Source of the DNA: Rhynchopus sp. YZ270_cl-10
Taxonomy: Eukaryota; Euglenozoa; Diplonemea; Diplonemida; Diplonemidae
DNA length: 64,000 nucleotides
NCBI GenBank assembly: GCA_964035575.1
Contig: OZ037835.1
Location: 2,035,001 to 2,099,000, forward strand
Direction of reading: 5' to 3'
The notes under the pieces were generated by a model that was not told the origin of the DNA, searched no databases, and saw only the letters and a program-made list of their open reading frames with translations. Of this stretch, positions 11,292 to 21,865 are shown piece after piece; positions within the stretch are counted from its first letter, which is position 1; every line of letters starts with the position of its first letter. The position numbers and the translations under genes were made by a program.

Positions 11292-11614
11292 GGATGCGTT
11301 CAATGAAATCATTTGTGTAGAAAAGTTTCGAGGATGTAGGTTTTATTATTTTTGCAGACAACAACGCAGTGTAACGCAGCGTAACGCAGTGTAACGGAGT
11401 GGTTGTTAGGAAATAATACAAACTGTAAGGATCGGACCTTTTTGGAATCGAAGGATGAAATTTGTGTGTATAATTCGATAGTCTTGTATTTGTTTCCTCT
11501 CTCTCTTTTCTCCCCAACCTCTGCTCCCCGACTCCAATTCAACCAACACTCACAGACGGGGCCAAAACAAACTCTGCGTTTCAAATAAATAATTAGAAAA
11601 AAAAAAAAAAAAAA
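11292..11614 (+). mobile_element. poly(A)-tailed retroposon-like element, copy 2
   Basis: Longest form: starts GGATGCGTTCAATGAAATC and ends with AATAAA, a few bases and an 18-base A run. Its downstream flank differs from copies 1 and 3, so this copy was inserted or moved separately. The 5' phrase TGCGTTCAATGAAAATCA also occurs in the unrelated repeat R3 (48135 and 56948), hinting that the source RNA began in such a region. Confidence 0.7.
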
Positions 11615-12700
11615 TGGTTGAAGCGAAATTCTTCTCCATTTTTTATTTTTACTTCTAGATGTGACTAGGCAAGTGAGGCTTGGGATCATCTTTCAATACT
11701 TCTTCCTATTTTAGCGCACCTTTCGCCGCTTGAAGTCGTCCTGTGAGGTCTTAAGTTTACACATATTAGCGACTATTCTGTACTGTCGTCCTTATCCTTT
11801 ATACTAGCAACCTGCGACCCTCGGGCGCATTGTTGTCTACAACAACTTCACATTACGTTGCAACTGTGTCTATCTTTTCTCGAGCACGGTTTGCAGCGCT
11901 TAAGACTAACAGGTGCAGTCTGATAAACGAAAAGGTTACGAGTTGAGTTTAGTGCCATACGTCGCCCCGCAGCTTTGTCTTACTGTCATGACCATGCCTA
12001 TTAAAATCCTCCAAGGCAGACACAAGAGTAACGACAAAAGGTGCTTACCTCCGGTGTGAATACATCCTCTCAAATTTTTTCTGTCGACACGCCAGTGGAA
12101 TTAGCTGGGTGGCCATTCAGGAATGAGAAGTAGTATCCACCGTTTAAAGTGCGATCGAAATAATTTATTGTTACACTGGGCTTGATTTTTGATTACACAT
12201 CAACGCTCAGTGTTACCAGTGCAGGTCACTGTTGTACACTACATTACACCCTTAGGCCTTTTCTTTACTGGCAATAAGATAACCGCAGCTTTACAGCGCA
12301 ATTTTATATTTTTTTCGACGCACTTTAAGACTTTAATAACATATGAGGTGGCCTTTCCTCCGTCGACACCCACGCTGCACACGATGGCTGGGTGGCCATT
12401 CGGGGACGTGAGCCACTGTGCGGTCGGATGGCGTACTGATGTTGCTTTAAATTTATTGTAGTGCTCAGTGCGACCGAGTGGTGCACATTGGCAACATATA
12501 TTACACCGTTATGCCTATTCTTTCCTGGCAACTTAATACAGCTTACAGCACACAGTAACAGCTAAATGACGCACACCTCCCTGTAGTTAAAAGCTTTCCT
12601 TACTCTATGTCCTTCGGCCTTTGTGCTCTTGATAGTACGAGGTTAAGTACGGGATCGAGAGGGAATAAGCTACAGTTGTGTTGAATTGAATTGGAGCAGG
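11615..12700. other. spacer with a degenerate ~275-bp tandem repeat
   Basis: No gene is supported. The sequence GCTGGGTGGCCATTC occurs at 12108 and 12384. The ~140 bases after each are recognisably related (CTCAGTG..., TTACACC..., TTTCTTTACTGGC against TTTCCTGGC), marking an old tandem duplication. Confidence 0.5.
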
Positions 12701-13026
12701 GGATGCGTTCAATGAAATCATTTGTGTAGAAAAGTTTCGAGGATGTAGGTTTTATTATTTTTGCAGACAACAACGCAGTGTAACGCAGCGTAACGCAGTG
12801 TAACGGAGTGGTTGTTAGGAAATAATACAAACTGTAAGGATCGGACCTTTTTGGAATCGAAGGATGAAATTTGTGTGTATAATTCGATAGTCTTGTATTT
12901 GTTTCCTCTCTCTCTTTTCTCCCCAACCTCTGCTCCCCGACTCCAATTCAACCAACACTCACAGACGGGGCCAAAACAAACTCTGCGTTTCAAATAAATA
13001 ATTAGAAAAAAAAAAAAAAAAAAAAA
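12701..13026 (+). mobile_element. poly(A)-tailed retroposon-like element, copy 3
   Basis: Same sequence as copy 2 with a 21-base A-tail. As in copy 1, the tail is followed immediately by block B (TGTGCTTCATTGCG). The B duplication therefore includes or starts at the retroposon tail. Confidence 0.7.
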
Positions 13027-16000
13027 TGTGCTTCATTGCGAGGTGTCAACACGTCATCAACTTTTCAAAATGAAGAAGATGAAGATGACGATGAAAAAGA
13101 AGAGCTAGTTTTGGGCGGAGTCAGCCCGCTGACGAAGCGATGGGTCCTCTTTGTTTGTGGTACGTTTGTAGGTAGCACTACTGGCGCTGAGCCTCAAACA
13201 GGACGCGGCTGACTTCTGTGCGTCGTGGCTTCCTATTTATTTAGCCACAGCTGGCCGGGTGCCAGAGGGGGGTAGGAGACGCTGTTATGAAAGACGATCG
13301 TCCTACACATCCCCGCTTTCATCAGTTTCGGCTCATATTACTTTTGCTGCTGGCTAACGGTTGGAGCAGGTGACTGATCCGAAGAGGTTTGGCTTCAATA
13401 TGGTGACTGATGTATGCAATTATCCGAAGGTGGCTTGTTTGCTCCTGCAGGCAGGAGCTGCGACTGCGATTCCATCCTACTCCTTCTCGAGAACCACTGT
13501 GACGTTGCATTGTTATCAGTTACGCATCTGCTTTGGTTGTGATTGAAGACATGCCTCTGCACGGTGGACTTCGCTACACGGGGTTCTGCGCGCTGCACTA
13601 TGAAAGTGCAGACACATATGGAACAGGCATCAACTCTGTACTGGGGATTTGCTCCGCTGCTCACGTTTGCCGATCGCATTGTGCGCCTTCGTCTCCGATG
13701 TATACGGGGGGTTAGGGTGTCCCTGAGGCCGAGATGCCTATGAGTGGCAGTGGGTGGTGTCTCTAGCAGATGGCAGCGGCATACAGTACCAAGAGAGGGC
13801 TTCCTAATGTCAGCATACGTCCTACGCCTCCCCTTCTGAGAGTGTCGTATGGTACGGTGTATTTAAAAACATTGCCGTCACATCTGACGGTCCACTGCAA
13901 AGGGACTGTCACCCTTCCGTTGCAGCAGAGATGCGCACCCAGTCCTGTCGTCACAGATGAGCACGATACGGCCTTCGCTGCTTGTCGTGTTTCCAGATGG
14001 AGGGTTCTCGGGGTAGTCGGCATCGTTTTCTTCGCCCAGACAAATCAACGAGCTAGCCATCGATGAACGGCTCTGGGGAAGTCTTAGTGGTCCCCGTCCC
14101 AGGCGTTTAGCTCTGATCATTGAACGTCTCATCGGGTTCGACGCAAACGCGCGTACGGTGAAACGCATCGTCGCTGATCTGCGTCATCTCCACAAGGTTT
14201 CCCGAGGCGTGCGTGTTAAGCAGCGCCGCGTGCTTCGTGTTTCCAGCTAAGATAGTGCCGATGTTGTCAGACGGTACTGCACCTCCCTTGGGAAATTTCC
14301 CGTCCTTTAAGAGGACACTGAATACGGTTATTTTTCGCCCGTTGCAGCATCGGTCTTTCGAACTCAGTCGTCTTCCCTTGCGCGACAGTGAAGTCTTCAG
14401 TGTCCACCGAGTTGCTTGTGCCGCAGAGGGAGGAGTTGTCGACTACACCTGAACGAGAGCCGCCGAAGGGGGGTCGTCCGCAGTGCGGTGGTGCAAACAG
14501 AATCCTGCGTGGGCAGGCCACTCTCTCGAGCACTTATCTGTGTTTTGAGGAACTGTGTCTAACCCTGACGGTGGCGAAGACGATCTTTATGTTTCCAGCC
14601 ATCCTGGCCTCTGTATCGTAGCATAGCACGAGGCCGTTCTGTACGTGTCCTGCGTGGTGCTTCAGTGGAGGCTTCTCCGTTTTGGACTGGCTTGTCGACG
14701 GCACGTTTAGCGTCAATGGGGCTGAGGACTTTCTGTGCTCTTCACAGCGGTTCTTTTGTACGCATTGCTTGCAACGTTTATTCGGGAACGAGATGGTGAT
14801 CGTTTTTGTTGGGGTGTGCAGACCAGGCCGCCTCAGTACTGCCCACCACCGTGATGTGTACCTCTCAGGGGTTCCCCGATACACCTAATGATGTGCAGAC
14901 TCAGTGCAAAATCTGCGGCGTAACGACGTTGTTTTTCACCCCCATCTGGGTTGAAGCGTCTCAGGAGCAGGACACCAGATACCTTCAGGTTACCAACACC
15001 TTTTTTACAGTCCGAGGGCAGAGCCGATCTGTACTTTATGCTGCCGCAGCTCTCATGTATTCATCTGTTCAGCGGTGGCATGCTGTGCAACCGCATCTGT
15101 TTCAGTGATGCGTGCGAGCTCGCGGTAGTGTCGCAGAGTTGCGATAATGACACATGGTTCCCCGGTATTCGAGGACTAGGTTCACGTTTGGGGTTCCGTC
15201 ATGTTTGTTTCATACTTGTATATTATATCAATGTCATTTTAACAGAAGAGACTTTAGTTCATATCATCATATTTAATATTTTTTACAGTTCAAAGGCCTC
15301 CTCATTGTCGGACGCTAGTGACAGGCGTAAGGGTGACTTGAGTGCCTTCAATCATTGTATTGTACTTGTTTCACATGTGGTCCCCTATCACACACAGGGA
15401 GCATCTATTGGTGGTTGGAGCGCTGTTGTCTTCCTCTGATCCATTGGCGCACCCGGACTTATAGTTGTGTGGGACTTATACTTGTGGAGGCCTGCGCAAA
15501 ATGTTGCTCCGCGTTAAGGTGGCTAAGCACGAGAGGTTTAGGGTCATTTTATACACTCTTCTTTCTTGTGCTGCCGGGCTGGAGCACAGCTGGTGCGTCT
15601 TTTGTATCCCACGTTGGCGGCCGGTGAGCGCGCTGTTCCAGACTATTTTACATACAGTTCACTACTCTCTGATGCGTTTTATTCCCTTATTACTCTAACC
15701 ACTCCCCACCACAGGAGAAGCGTCGCGACCCCTCCGAGCCATACTACATATTTACCGACGTCTACGATTTCTCTAGCCTATCGGGCCCAGAGCCTCTGGC
15801 CTGTGGTCTCGTGCACTGGATCGTCGGGCCGACCTCTCTGAGTGGGGGAATGGTCGTTACAGCAAGAACAGTGATTCTGGACAATAAGAGCGAAATAGGG
15901 TAAAGCAGTGTGACACGAGTTTGGGAATATGCAGGTCACCGCTAGCTCAGAGACAAATGCAACGCTGCACGTAGAAGTGCAGTTTTATTTTCCATGAGTG

Positions 16001-16962
16001 GAACTGTGCTATTGGGTGGACCCGTCTCCAACGCGCACTGTTGCTACCTATTTAGTGCACAATTATGGCAAAGCTGCGGATGCACATTTATCTCTCATTT
16101 ACGGCCGGTTCCTTTACAGTGATACCGGGGTGGCATGTCCATGTCAAGAGGGAGCACCGTTCGCTAGTTACGTCTCACTGCTTGGTTCTGTGAAAGAGTA
16201 AACTGACGCAGGAGAATCCACTGGTCAGGTAAAACCTTTTCCTACATCGTTTTTTGCTATTCTTCCCCTCTTATCTCTCTGCTTTCATCTTTTCTAAAAA
16301 TTCCTGGTCGTGATAGTTCGCGAACTCCCCTGCAGTCAGGTCAACGCAGGGTACGAATAATTAACGATATAATTCAATATTTGGATAGTTCAGTGACTTC
16401 ACAGACCCGACACCATTGATGTGTCTCAACCAAAACTTAATAAGTAAAGAGCTTTTCTTGAAGAGAGGAAAGATAACACATTACATACTGTGGCCAATGT
16501 TGCCTATTAATTCGCTCTGGCACTTCGCACCGTTTCAAGCTGTACGTCTCACTGCTGAGGCCCACAGTGGTGTCTATTCGTGCTGGTCGCTCTCAGTGAC
16601 TCTGTTATAGCCTGGTTATTCACAGTAGCAACCTTTGGTGCACTGTTACTATTTGCCTCTCATCACCGTGCCGGTACTCTTGTCGGAGTAGCCTACTAGC
16701 ACGCGGCATACAGTACAGGCTCATAGCACACAACTCCGTAGTGAAGCTTTCCCGCTCTCTGTTCATCGTACATAGGAAGCCTTTCGTAGCAAGGGTTGAT
16801 TTACGGAGACGGGAGAGACTACGACTTACGAATCCTGTTGACGCCAAATGGGCTTCGGCTCCCGGTGGTTAAAAAGGCGGACTCTTCCCGAGATGTGAGG
16901 ACAAGAGCCCGTAGTTTCGGAGGTCCTTATAAATGGTTCACACTGGTGGGATTTGGCCTTTG
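13027..16962 (+). repeat. segmental duplication block B, copy 2
   Basis: Near-identical to 6856-10791. It carries the same decayed fragments (LRR-family relic 13366-13506, coding-like piece 14014-14245, exon-like end 15465-15903). It ends at 16962 in the phrase GGATTTGGCCTTTG and is followed, after ~15 unique bases, by block A copy 2. Confidence 0.95.
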
Positions 16963-17436
16963 CCCGAACCATCCGAACCATCAACCCATCAACCCTCAAG
17001 AGAGTGTGTGTGTCATTTCCATGTAACAGACGAGTCCTTCGCCACCCTTCTAGGACGTCCGTGCCCTCTTCTGTGGGAGTGTTTCAGCGAGATTTTTCGC
17101 GTGTTGATTGCCCACGTCTCCTTCAGTTGTTCGTAGCTCCCTGGCCTCAGGATGTTGACACAATTTGCAATTGCAAATTTTTTTGTTTCGTTATTTCCGT
17201 TGTTGCACACAGCGTGTAAAGTGGTGATCGTGCGGTGGGGAGGAGTGTTCACCTTTTCAATCTCTTCCCGTTTTTCCGTTCGCGATTATGTACCCCCGTT
17301 TTTAGACTTAACAGAGTGTGCATGTTTCCATCGTACAAACTGCAACAATACACACTCGATTGAAGCTCCCTTATATCTGCTCTGTTCGTACCCACACGAC
17401 ACACCACCCAACAGTTCTCACCCCGTTTCCCACACG

Positions 17437-20061
17437 ATGGCGACATGCAGCATCCAGTTGCTGACAGTGCTGTTGTGTGTGGCGCTGATTCTGTCGACAG
17501 GTGCGATCATCGGTGGCTTCACGTTGACAACATGGGACGACCTTCTGGAGAAGGCACGTGACACAGGTGACGAGGGCTTTGGGATGTGTCTCGACAGTGG
17601 TACGGCGGACATCGAAACCGTCTCGGGACGCTACCTGCGGTCCGTCCTTGGCAGTGTGGACGCTGCAGTGAAGGAGTACTTGCAGGTGCCTGAGCAGCTT
17701 CTCACGACACTTGCAAACCTTGCGCAGGCTCACCACCCAGATGTCAGCACCTCTCCTGCCTTTAGCACCACAACCATGTTTCCCGCCATCGCGTCAGCTT
17801 TCAGAGCTGTGAAGTCTTCTGGCGTGGACCTAATGAAACATGAGACGTACCCTTGGTGTAATGCGCACCCGATTCCGTGGAGTCGCGACATGAATAGCAC
17901 GTTCTCAGGATGGGGGTCACGCACAGCTCTCTGGCTGGCAGACCACACTTCAGGTGTGATGGACCCAAACGCCCCAGCGCCTCTGCTGATGTTGGACGTT
18001 GGAGACCCGTTCACGTTTCAGGGGGGCTTGGGACATTATGGTCTAATGACTGAAGCGAACAACCTAGGTGCGCCCAGAGACGTGACGCTTCCGTGCAACT
18101 ACTTCCCAAACTATACTAAGGGCGAATCCAGGGGCATGTGTTTCTTTCCTATGTACCTATTTGAGACGCCACCACTAATGGAACAACGTGGAAGACAACT
18201 GCACAACATGCATGACGGTGATCCACCTCTCTATCCTGCCGACGAGCTTGTGTACTCACACATGAGCGTTAGTTGGGATTATATATCCTGGGAGCTGAGC
18301 TACACCTACACCCACCCAGAGATGTACACGATGTACCCCAAGCAGGGGAAACGTGTTGGCTACGTCAGTGCAACTGTGACGGCAACTGGAGTCACAGAAG
18401 CAGTCAAGAACCAGCTGCTTCCCACTGACACATCACTCTACATCGTTGAGGAAGACGTGCGGACACAGTCAGTTGGGTTGGTTGTGGCGTACAACAAAGG
18501 ACGTCATGTCACACAGGTGTCCACGTACTTCCCTCCTCCGCTTGGAAGCACAATTGACATTGCTTCAACCATCAACATAACGAACCACTCAATGGAAGAC
18601 GCGACGTCGCACATCCCCTCAGTGATTGCAGAGCACGGGCGGTTTGTGTTCACACACCCGCGGAACTACAGAGACCTTGTGGAGAAGACAGAGGACTCCT
18701 TCGTGAAGTGGTCTGACTCGAACAGCTCGGAGTACTGGACAATGACGTCAGAAATCAAACACAGAACGATCTTGTGGTACGCGAACCTTCTTGTGCCGAG
18801 AGAGTCTGTGATGGAGACGATTGATGCGTCGACGAATGCAATACGTGCGAAGGTAGCATCAGATCTGTCCTCTGCAGACGCACAGAAGGAGGATGCGGTG
18901 ATTGTGATGGTGGTTGTCACGGTCATTGCGATCACGGGACTCCTGGTCATTGCTGTTGTGTTCACACGCTACATCACGTCCCCTCTGCTGAAGCTTGGGA
19001 GTGAGATGGCAAGTGTGGCTGTGATGGACCTGGAGGCTGTGAACACGGGCCGTGCAGTGTCGCAGCTGAGTGAAGTGGGGATGATGCAGCGCAGCTTTGT
19101 TACCATGGTGGCGAACCTGGTGGAGTACCGGAACTACATGCCGCAGAGTGTGCTTGTCAACGACAGTGAACAGAGCGAAGAAGTCTCTGTCACAGAGTCG
19201 GCCACACGGGACACCAAGTCTCAGTCTGCCTTGTCGCAGCAATCGCGCGCGCAAAGCTCCGCAGAGGTGATGCAGACACAGAAGGCACTGCTGCGTGTGG
19301 AGGGTCTGAAGAAGAAGAAGGTGTCGCTGGCACACATGAACGTCGTGTCGTGGCATGACTTCTGCAAGAACCGCAAAGATGCAGAAGTTCTCGCTGCACA
19401 CGGTGGTGTGATGGAGAGGATCCTGGCAGCAGTGCAGCACAACAAGGGTGTGTGCGACACGTTTGCAGGGGACAAGATGCTTGCCACCTTCAACGCTTTT
19501 GTTCCGAGCGCGTCACATCGTGTTGCCTGTGTGAAGGCTGCACACGAAGCAGCAACAGAACTTGGTGGTGTGCACAAGATCTCGTATGGGTGCACGACAG
19601 GCGAGGCACGTGTCGGGAACATGGGTTGCAACGGGATGAAGAAGGTGTCAATTCTTGCACAGTGCATGTCGTGGGTGGTTGTGCTTGAGCGTTGGAACAA
19701 GAAGCACAACCTGCCTGGTGTGGTTGACTGTATTCTGTCGCGTGAGCTGGAGGGACAGGTGGTACTGCGTTGTGCAGGTGCGATGCTGTTCACAAAGTTG
19801 AATGACAAGACACAGGTTGTGTACGCTGTGAAGGGTTTGTGCAGTGTAGCGAACGAGGAGTGGATGTACCAGCTGGAGTCGGCAGCAAACAACCCTCATG
19901 CGCTGTGGACGGATGCTTTTGAGCACATCATCAAACAGGACTTTGGGCAGGCTTCTGCTCTGCTTGAGGGTGTGGCTGCTGACCAACGTGGGCAGTACGA
20001 AGAGCTCATCACGTACGTGCAGGAGAAGGCCTACGTACCAGAGGTTGTGGACATGCACTAG
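17437..20061 (+). CDS. transmembrane receptor-type class III cyclase homolog (probable pseudo-cyclase), copy 2
   Basis: Encodes the same 874 residues as the gene at 2800-5424: leader helix, N-glycosylatable ectodomain, second helix at residues ~487-509, HAMP-like linker, EYRNYMPQSVL and the degenerate cyclase domain with Asn in place of the first metal Asp. The start was chosen for the same reasons. Because upstream and downstream flanks are duplicated too (about 460 bp and 880 bp), both copies should have the same promoter-proximal and 3' signals. They may be co-regulated or form part of a longer cyclase array. The copy number could also be an assembly effect. Confidence 0.85.
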   Translation: MATCSIQLLTVLLCVALILSTGAIIGGFTLTTWDDLLEKARDTGDEGFGMCLDSGTADIETVSGRYLRSVLGSVDAAVKEYLQVPEQLLTTLANLAQAHHPDVSTSPAFSTTTMFPAIASAFRAVKSSGVDLMKHETYPWCNAHPIPWSRDMNSTFSGWGSRTALWLADHTSGVMDPNAPAPLLMLDVGDPFTFQGGLGHYGLMTEANNLGAPRDVTLPCNYFPNYTKGESRGMCFFPMYLFETPPLMEQRGRQLHNMHDGDPPLYPADELVYSHMSVSWDYISWELSYTYTHPEMYTMYPKQGKRVGYVSATVTATGVTEAVKNQLLPTDTSLYIVEEDVRTQSVGLVVAYNKGRHVTQVSTYFPPPLGSTIDIASTINITNHSMEDATSHIPSVIAEHGRFVFTHPRNYRDLVEKTEDSFVKWSDSNSSEYWTMTSEIKHRTILWYANLLVPRESVMETIDASTNAIRAKVASDLSSADAQKEDAVIVMVVVTVIAITGLLVIAVVFTRYITSPLLKLGSEMASVAVMDLEAVNTGRAVSQLSEVGMMQRSFVTMVANLVEYRNYMPQSVLVNDSEQSEEVSVTESATRDTKSQSALSQQSRAQSSAEVMQTQKALLRVEGLKKKKVSLAHMNVVSWHDFCKNRKDAEVLAAHGGVMERILAAVQHNKGVCDTFAGDKMLATFNAFVPSASHRVACVKAAHEAATELGGVHKISYGCTTGEARVGNMGCNGMKKVSILAQCMSWVVVLERWNKKHNLPGVVDCILSRELEGQVVLRCAGAMLFTKLNDKTQVVYAVKGLCSVANEEWMYQLESAANNPHALWTDAFEHIIKQDFGQASALLEGVAADQRGQYEELITYVQEKAYVPEVVDMH

Positions 20062-20403
20062 CCGGGTGCATCATCCGGCAATGCTCGTTAGCACAACTGG
20101 TCGCGCGTACTGGCATGTCTGTTGATCCTAAGCTGGCATGTACGGCTCACGCGCGACCCAAACACGAACAATATCATTTACTTCTTACTAGTGGTGTTTA
20201 CACGCCTCTTGAAACAGCGCTTCTAGCGAAGTGCGCCTTCAGTTGTCGCTTAGTAGGTTTACTTTGTTCTCGGAACGTTTTTTAAATCTGGGAGGACTTT
20301 TTTATCTTACCTGAATGTCTGGATTTCCCTTTCTCAATGTGCGTACTTTATACGAAATTAGGTGCATATTTTTTTGCTAACGAGTGGTGTTTCCACGCCA
20401 CTC

Positions 20404-20940
20404 GGAACCCAGAAACGTCCATTCGAGCAATTTTTTTTTGGTTTTGACACACCCTGTGCCCGCCAGGCATAGTCTGTACAAAGTGATTTTTACCTGGATT
20501 TTTGCCTGTATTTTCCTTAAGGAAAATACACAGGGAATTATCTTACGCTCCGTCCCAAATTTTTGTCCACACATACGATAAAGTAATAGTTACTCCACTA
20601 AATAAATCGAGCAAAAATATGGTGAACTCAGCGGAGCCCGGTTTTAAAAGTGCCAAAAACGACCTTTTCGTTTTGACGCATTGTGACTTCCTCAAATGCA
20701 CTTTTCAAGGGTAAAAAATTCGGGTTTTCTAAGCACAACCAGTGTTAAGTCAAAAAATTTCGCGAAAAAAAAATAGATTTTTTTTGACTCTAGATGCCGG
20801 AACCCAGAAACGTCCATTCGAGCAATTTTTTTTTGGTTTTGACACACCCTGTGCCCGCCAGGCATAGTCTGTACAAAGTGATTTTTACCTGGATTTTTGC
20901 CTGTATTTTCCTTAAGGAAAATACACAGGGAATTATCTTA
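20404..20940 (+). repeat. 395-bp tandem repeat, block A copy 2 (~1.4 units)
   Basis: Units start at 20404 and 20799. The second unit is cut after ~142 bases at 20940. The NTF2-like gene begins ~150 bases further on. Confidence 0.9.
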
Positions 20941-21094
20941 AATAAACGTGTTTGTGACAGCTTTTTTACGTGAATATTCCCCCACCCCCCCACCTAGGCA
21001 TGCATGGTCCCCCCCCACCCCCTCCAGCTGTTGTCATATTCCTTATAAGGAATCACGCAAACACTTACAACACACGACAGACAAGACTACTACA

Positions 21095-21865
21095 ATGCTC
21101 CACGCTGCTCTTGCTGCCGCCACTCTGGCCACTGCGCCGCCTCAGTGGATGGTCGACGCCGACACACAGTTTGGCCTGCGCTACAATGCCGCCAACTTCA
21201 CAGGCGTGCAGGACTTCTACAACCCCGGTGCCGAGCTCATCCCTCCCACCGCCGACACCTTCCTCCTGGGAAACACGCTGGCCTCCTTCTTCGAGGCTTC
21301 CTACAAGGCAGGTCTCCGCGACGTGTCGATGACTCCCAAACACGTTCTTCAGGAGAGCGACTCGCTCTGGCACGAGCTGGGTGAGGTGAAGGACAGCACA
21401 GGGTCCGGCATGTACTACGTGCGTTGGATTAACCCGACAGGGTCGCAGTGGCAGATCGCGTTTGACTGTATGAGTGTGGGTGCGCAGGACGCAGCACGCA
21501 GGAGGGATGCAGTTGAGGTGGACACGCCGACCCCGCAGTGGATGAATGAGTCGGTGCACCACATTACCGATGCGCTGAACAAACACAACTACACCGGTGC
21601 AGCGAGCTTCTACAACCCGGGTGCGCAGTTCGTTCCTGGCTCTGCAGACGCCTTCCTGCTCCAGCCCCAACTCGCAGACTTCTTCGCAGCACAGCACTGG
21701 GGGCACATCGAAGTGCGTGTCGTGCTTGCGTACCAGGAGGCGGACACCCTCTGGCACTGCATCGGTGAGTCGAAGGTGGACGGGCAGAAGCCAACACGCT
21801 GGTACATCAGGTGGGTACGCCCGGCGGATGTCTGGCAGATTGCCTTTGAGCTTGCGTACATTTAA
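21095..21865 (+). CDS. secreted protein with two NTF2-like (SnoaL/DUF4440-type) domains
   Basis: Encodes 256 residues. MLHAALAAATLATA at the start looks like a short signal peptide, so the product is probably secreted or lumenal. Two homologous domains follow, at about residues 18-135 and 145-255. Each has the pattern of the NTF2-like fold: a helix ending 'N-F/Y-T-G...FYNPGA', then a Pro-rich turn and 'FLL' helix, then strands ending 'WQIAF'. Examples are FTGVQDFYNPGAEL with SQWQIAFDCM, and YTGAASFYNPGAQF with DVWQIAFELA. This family includes small enzymes and ligand-binding proteins; nothing here fixes a substrate. ATG 21095 was chosen over the upstream open frame (from 20948) because it begins the signal peptide and follows CACACGACAG. 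A decayed relative lies at 1885-2165. Confidence 0.85.
   Translation: MLHAALAAATLATAPPQWMVDADTQFGLRYNAANFTGVQDFYNPGAELIPPTADTFLLGNTLASFFEASYKAGLRDVSMTPKHVLQESDSLWHELGEVKDSTGSGMYYVRWINPTGSQWQIAFDCMSVGAQDAARRRDAVEVDTPTPQWMNESVHHITDALNKHNYTGAASFYNPGAQFVPGSADAFLLQPQLADFFAAQHWGHIEVRVVLAYQEADTLWHCIGESKVDGQKPTRWYIRWVRPADVWQIAFELAYI

Larger units (their letters stand above)
16978..20940 (+). repeat. segmental duplication block A, copy 2
   Basis: Identical as far as checked to 2341-6303. The right end stops at ...ATTATCTTA, precisely at the TTACGCTCC boundary inside the second 395-bp unit, and is followed by the promoter-side sequence of the NTF2-like gene. Confidence 0.95.

Noticed and set aside
6856-16962. 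Block B as an intact large transposon with its own protein
   Set aside because: No terminal inverted or long direct repeats bound it, all frames are interrupted, and its left edge is the tail of the poly(A) element. Better called a segmental duplication of decayed sequence.
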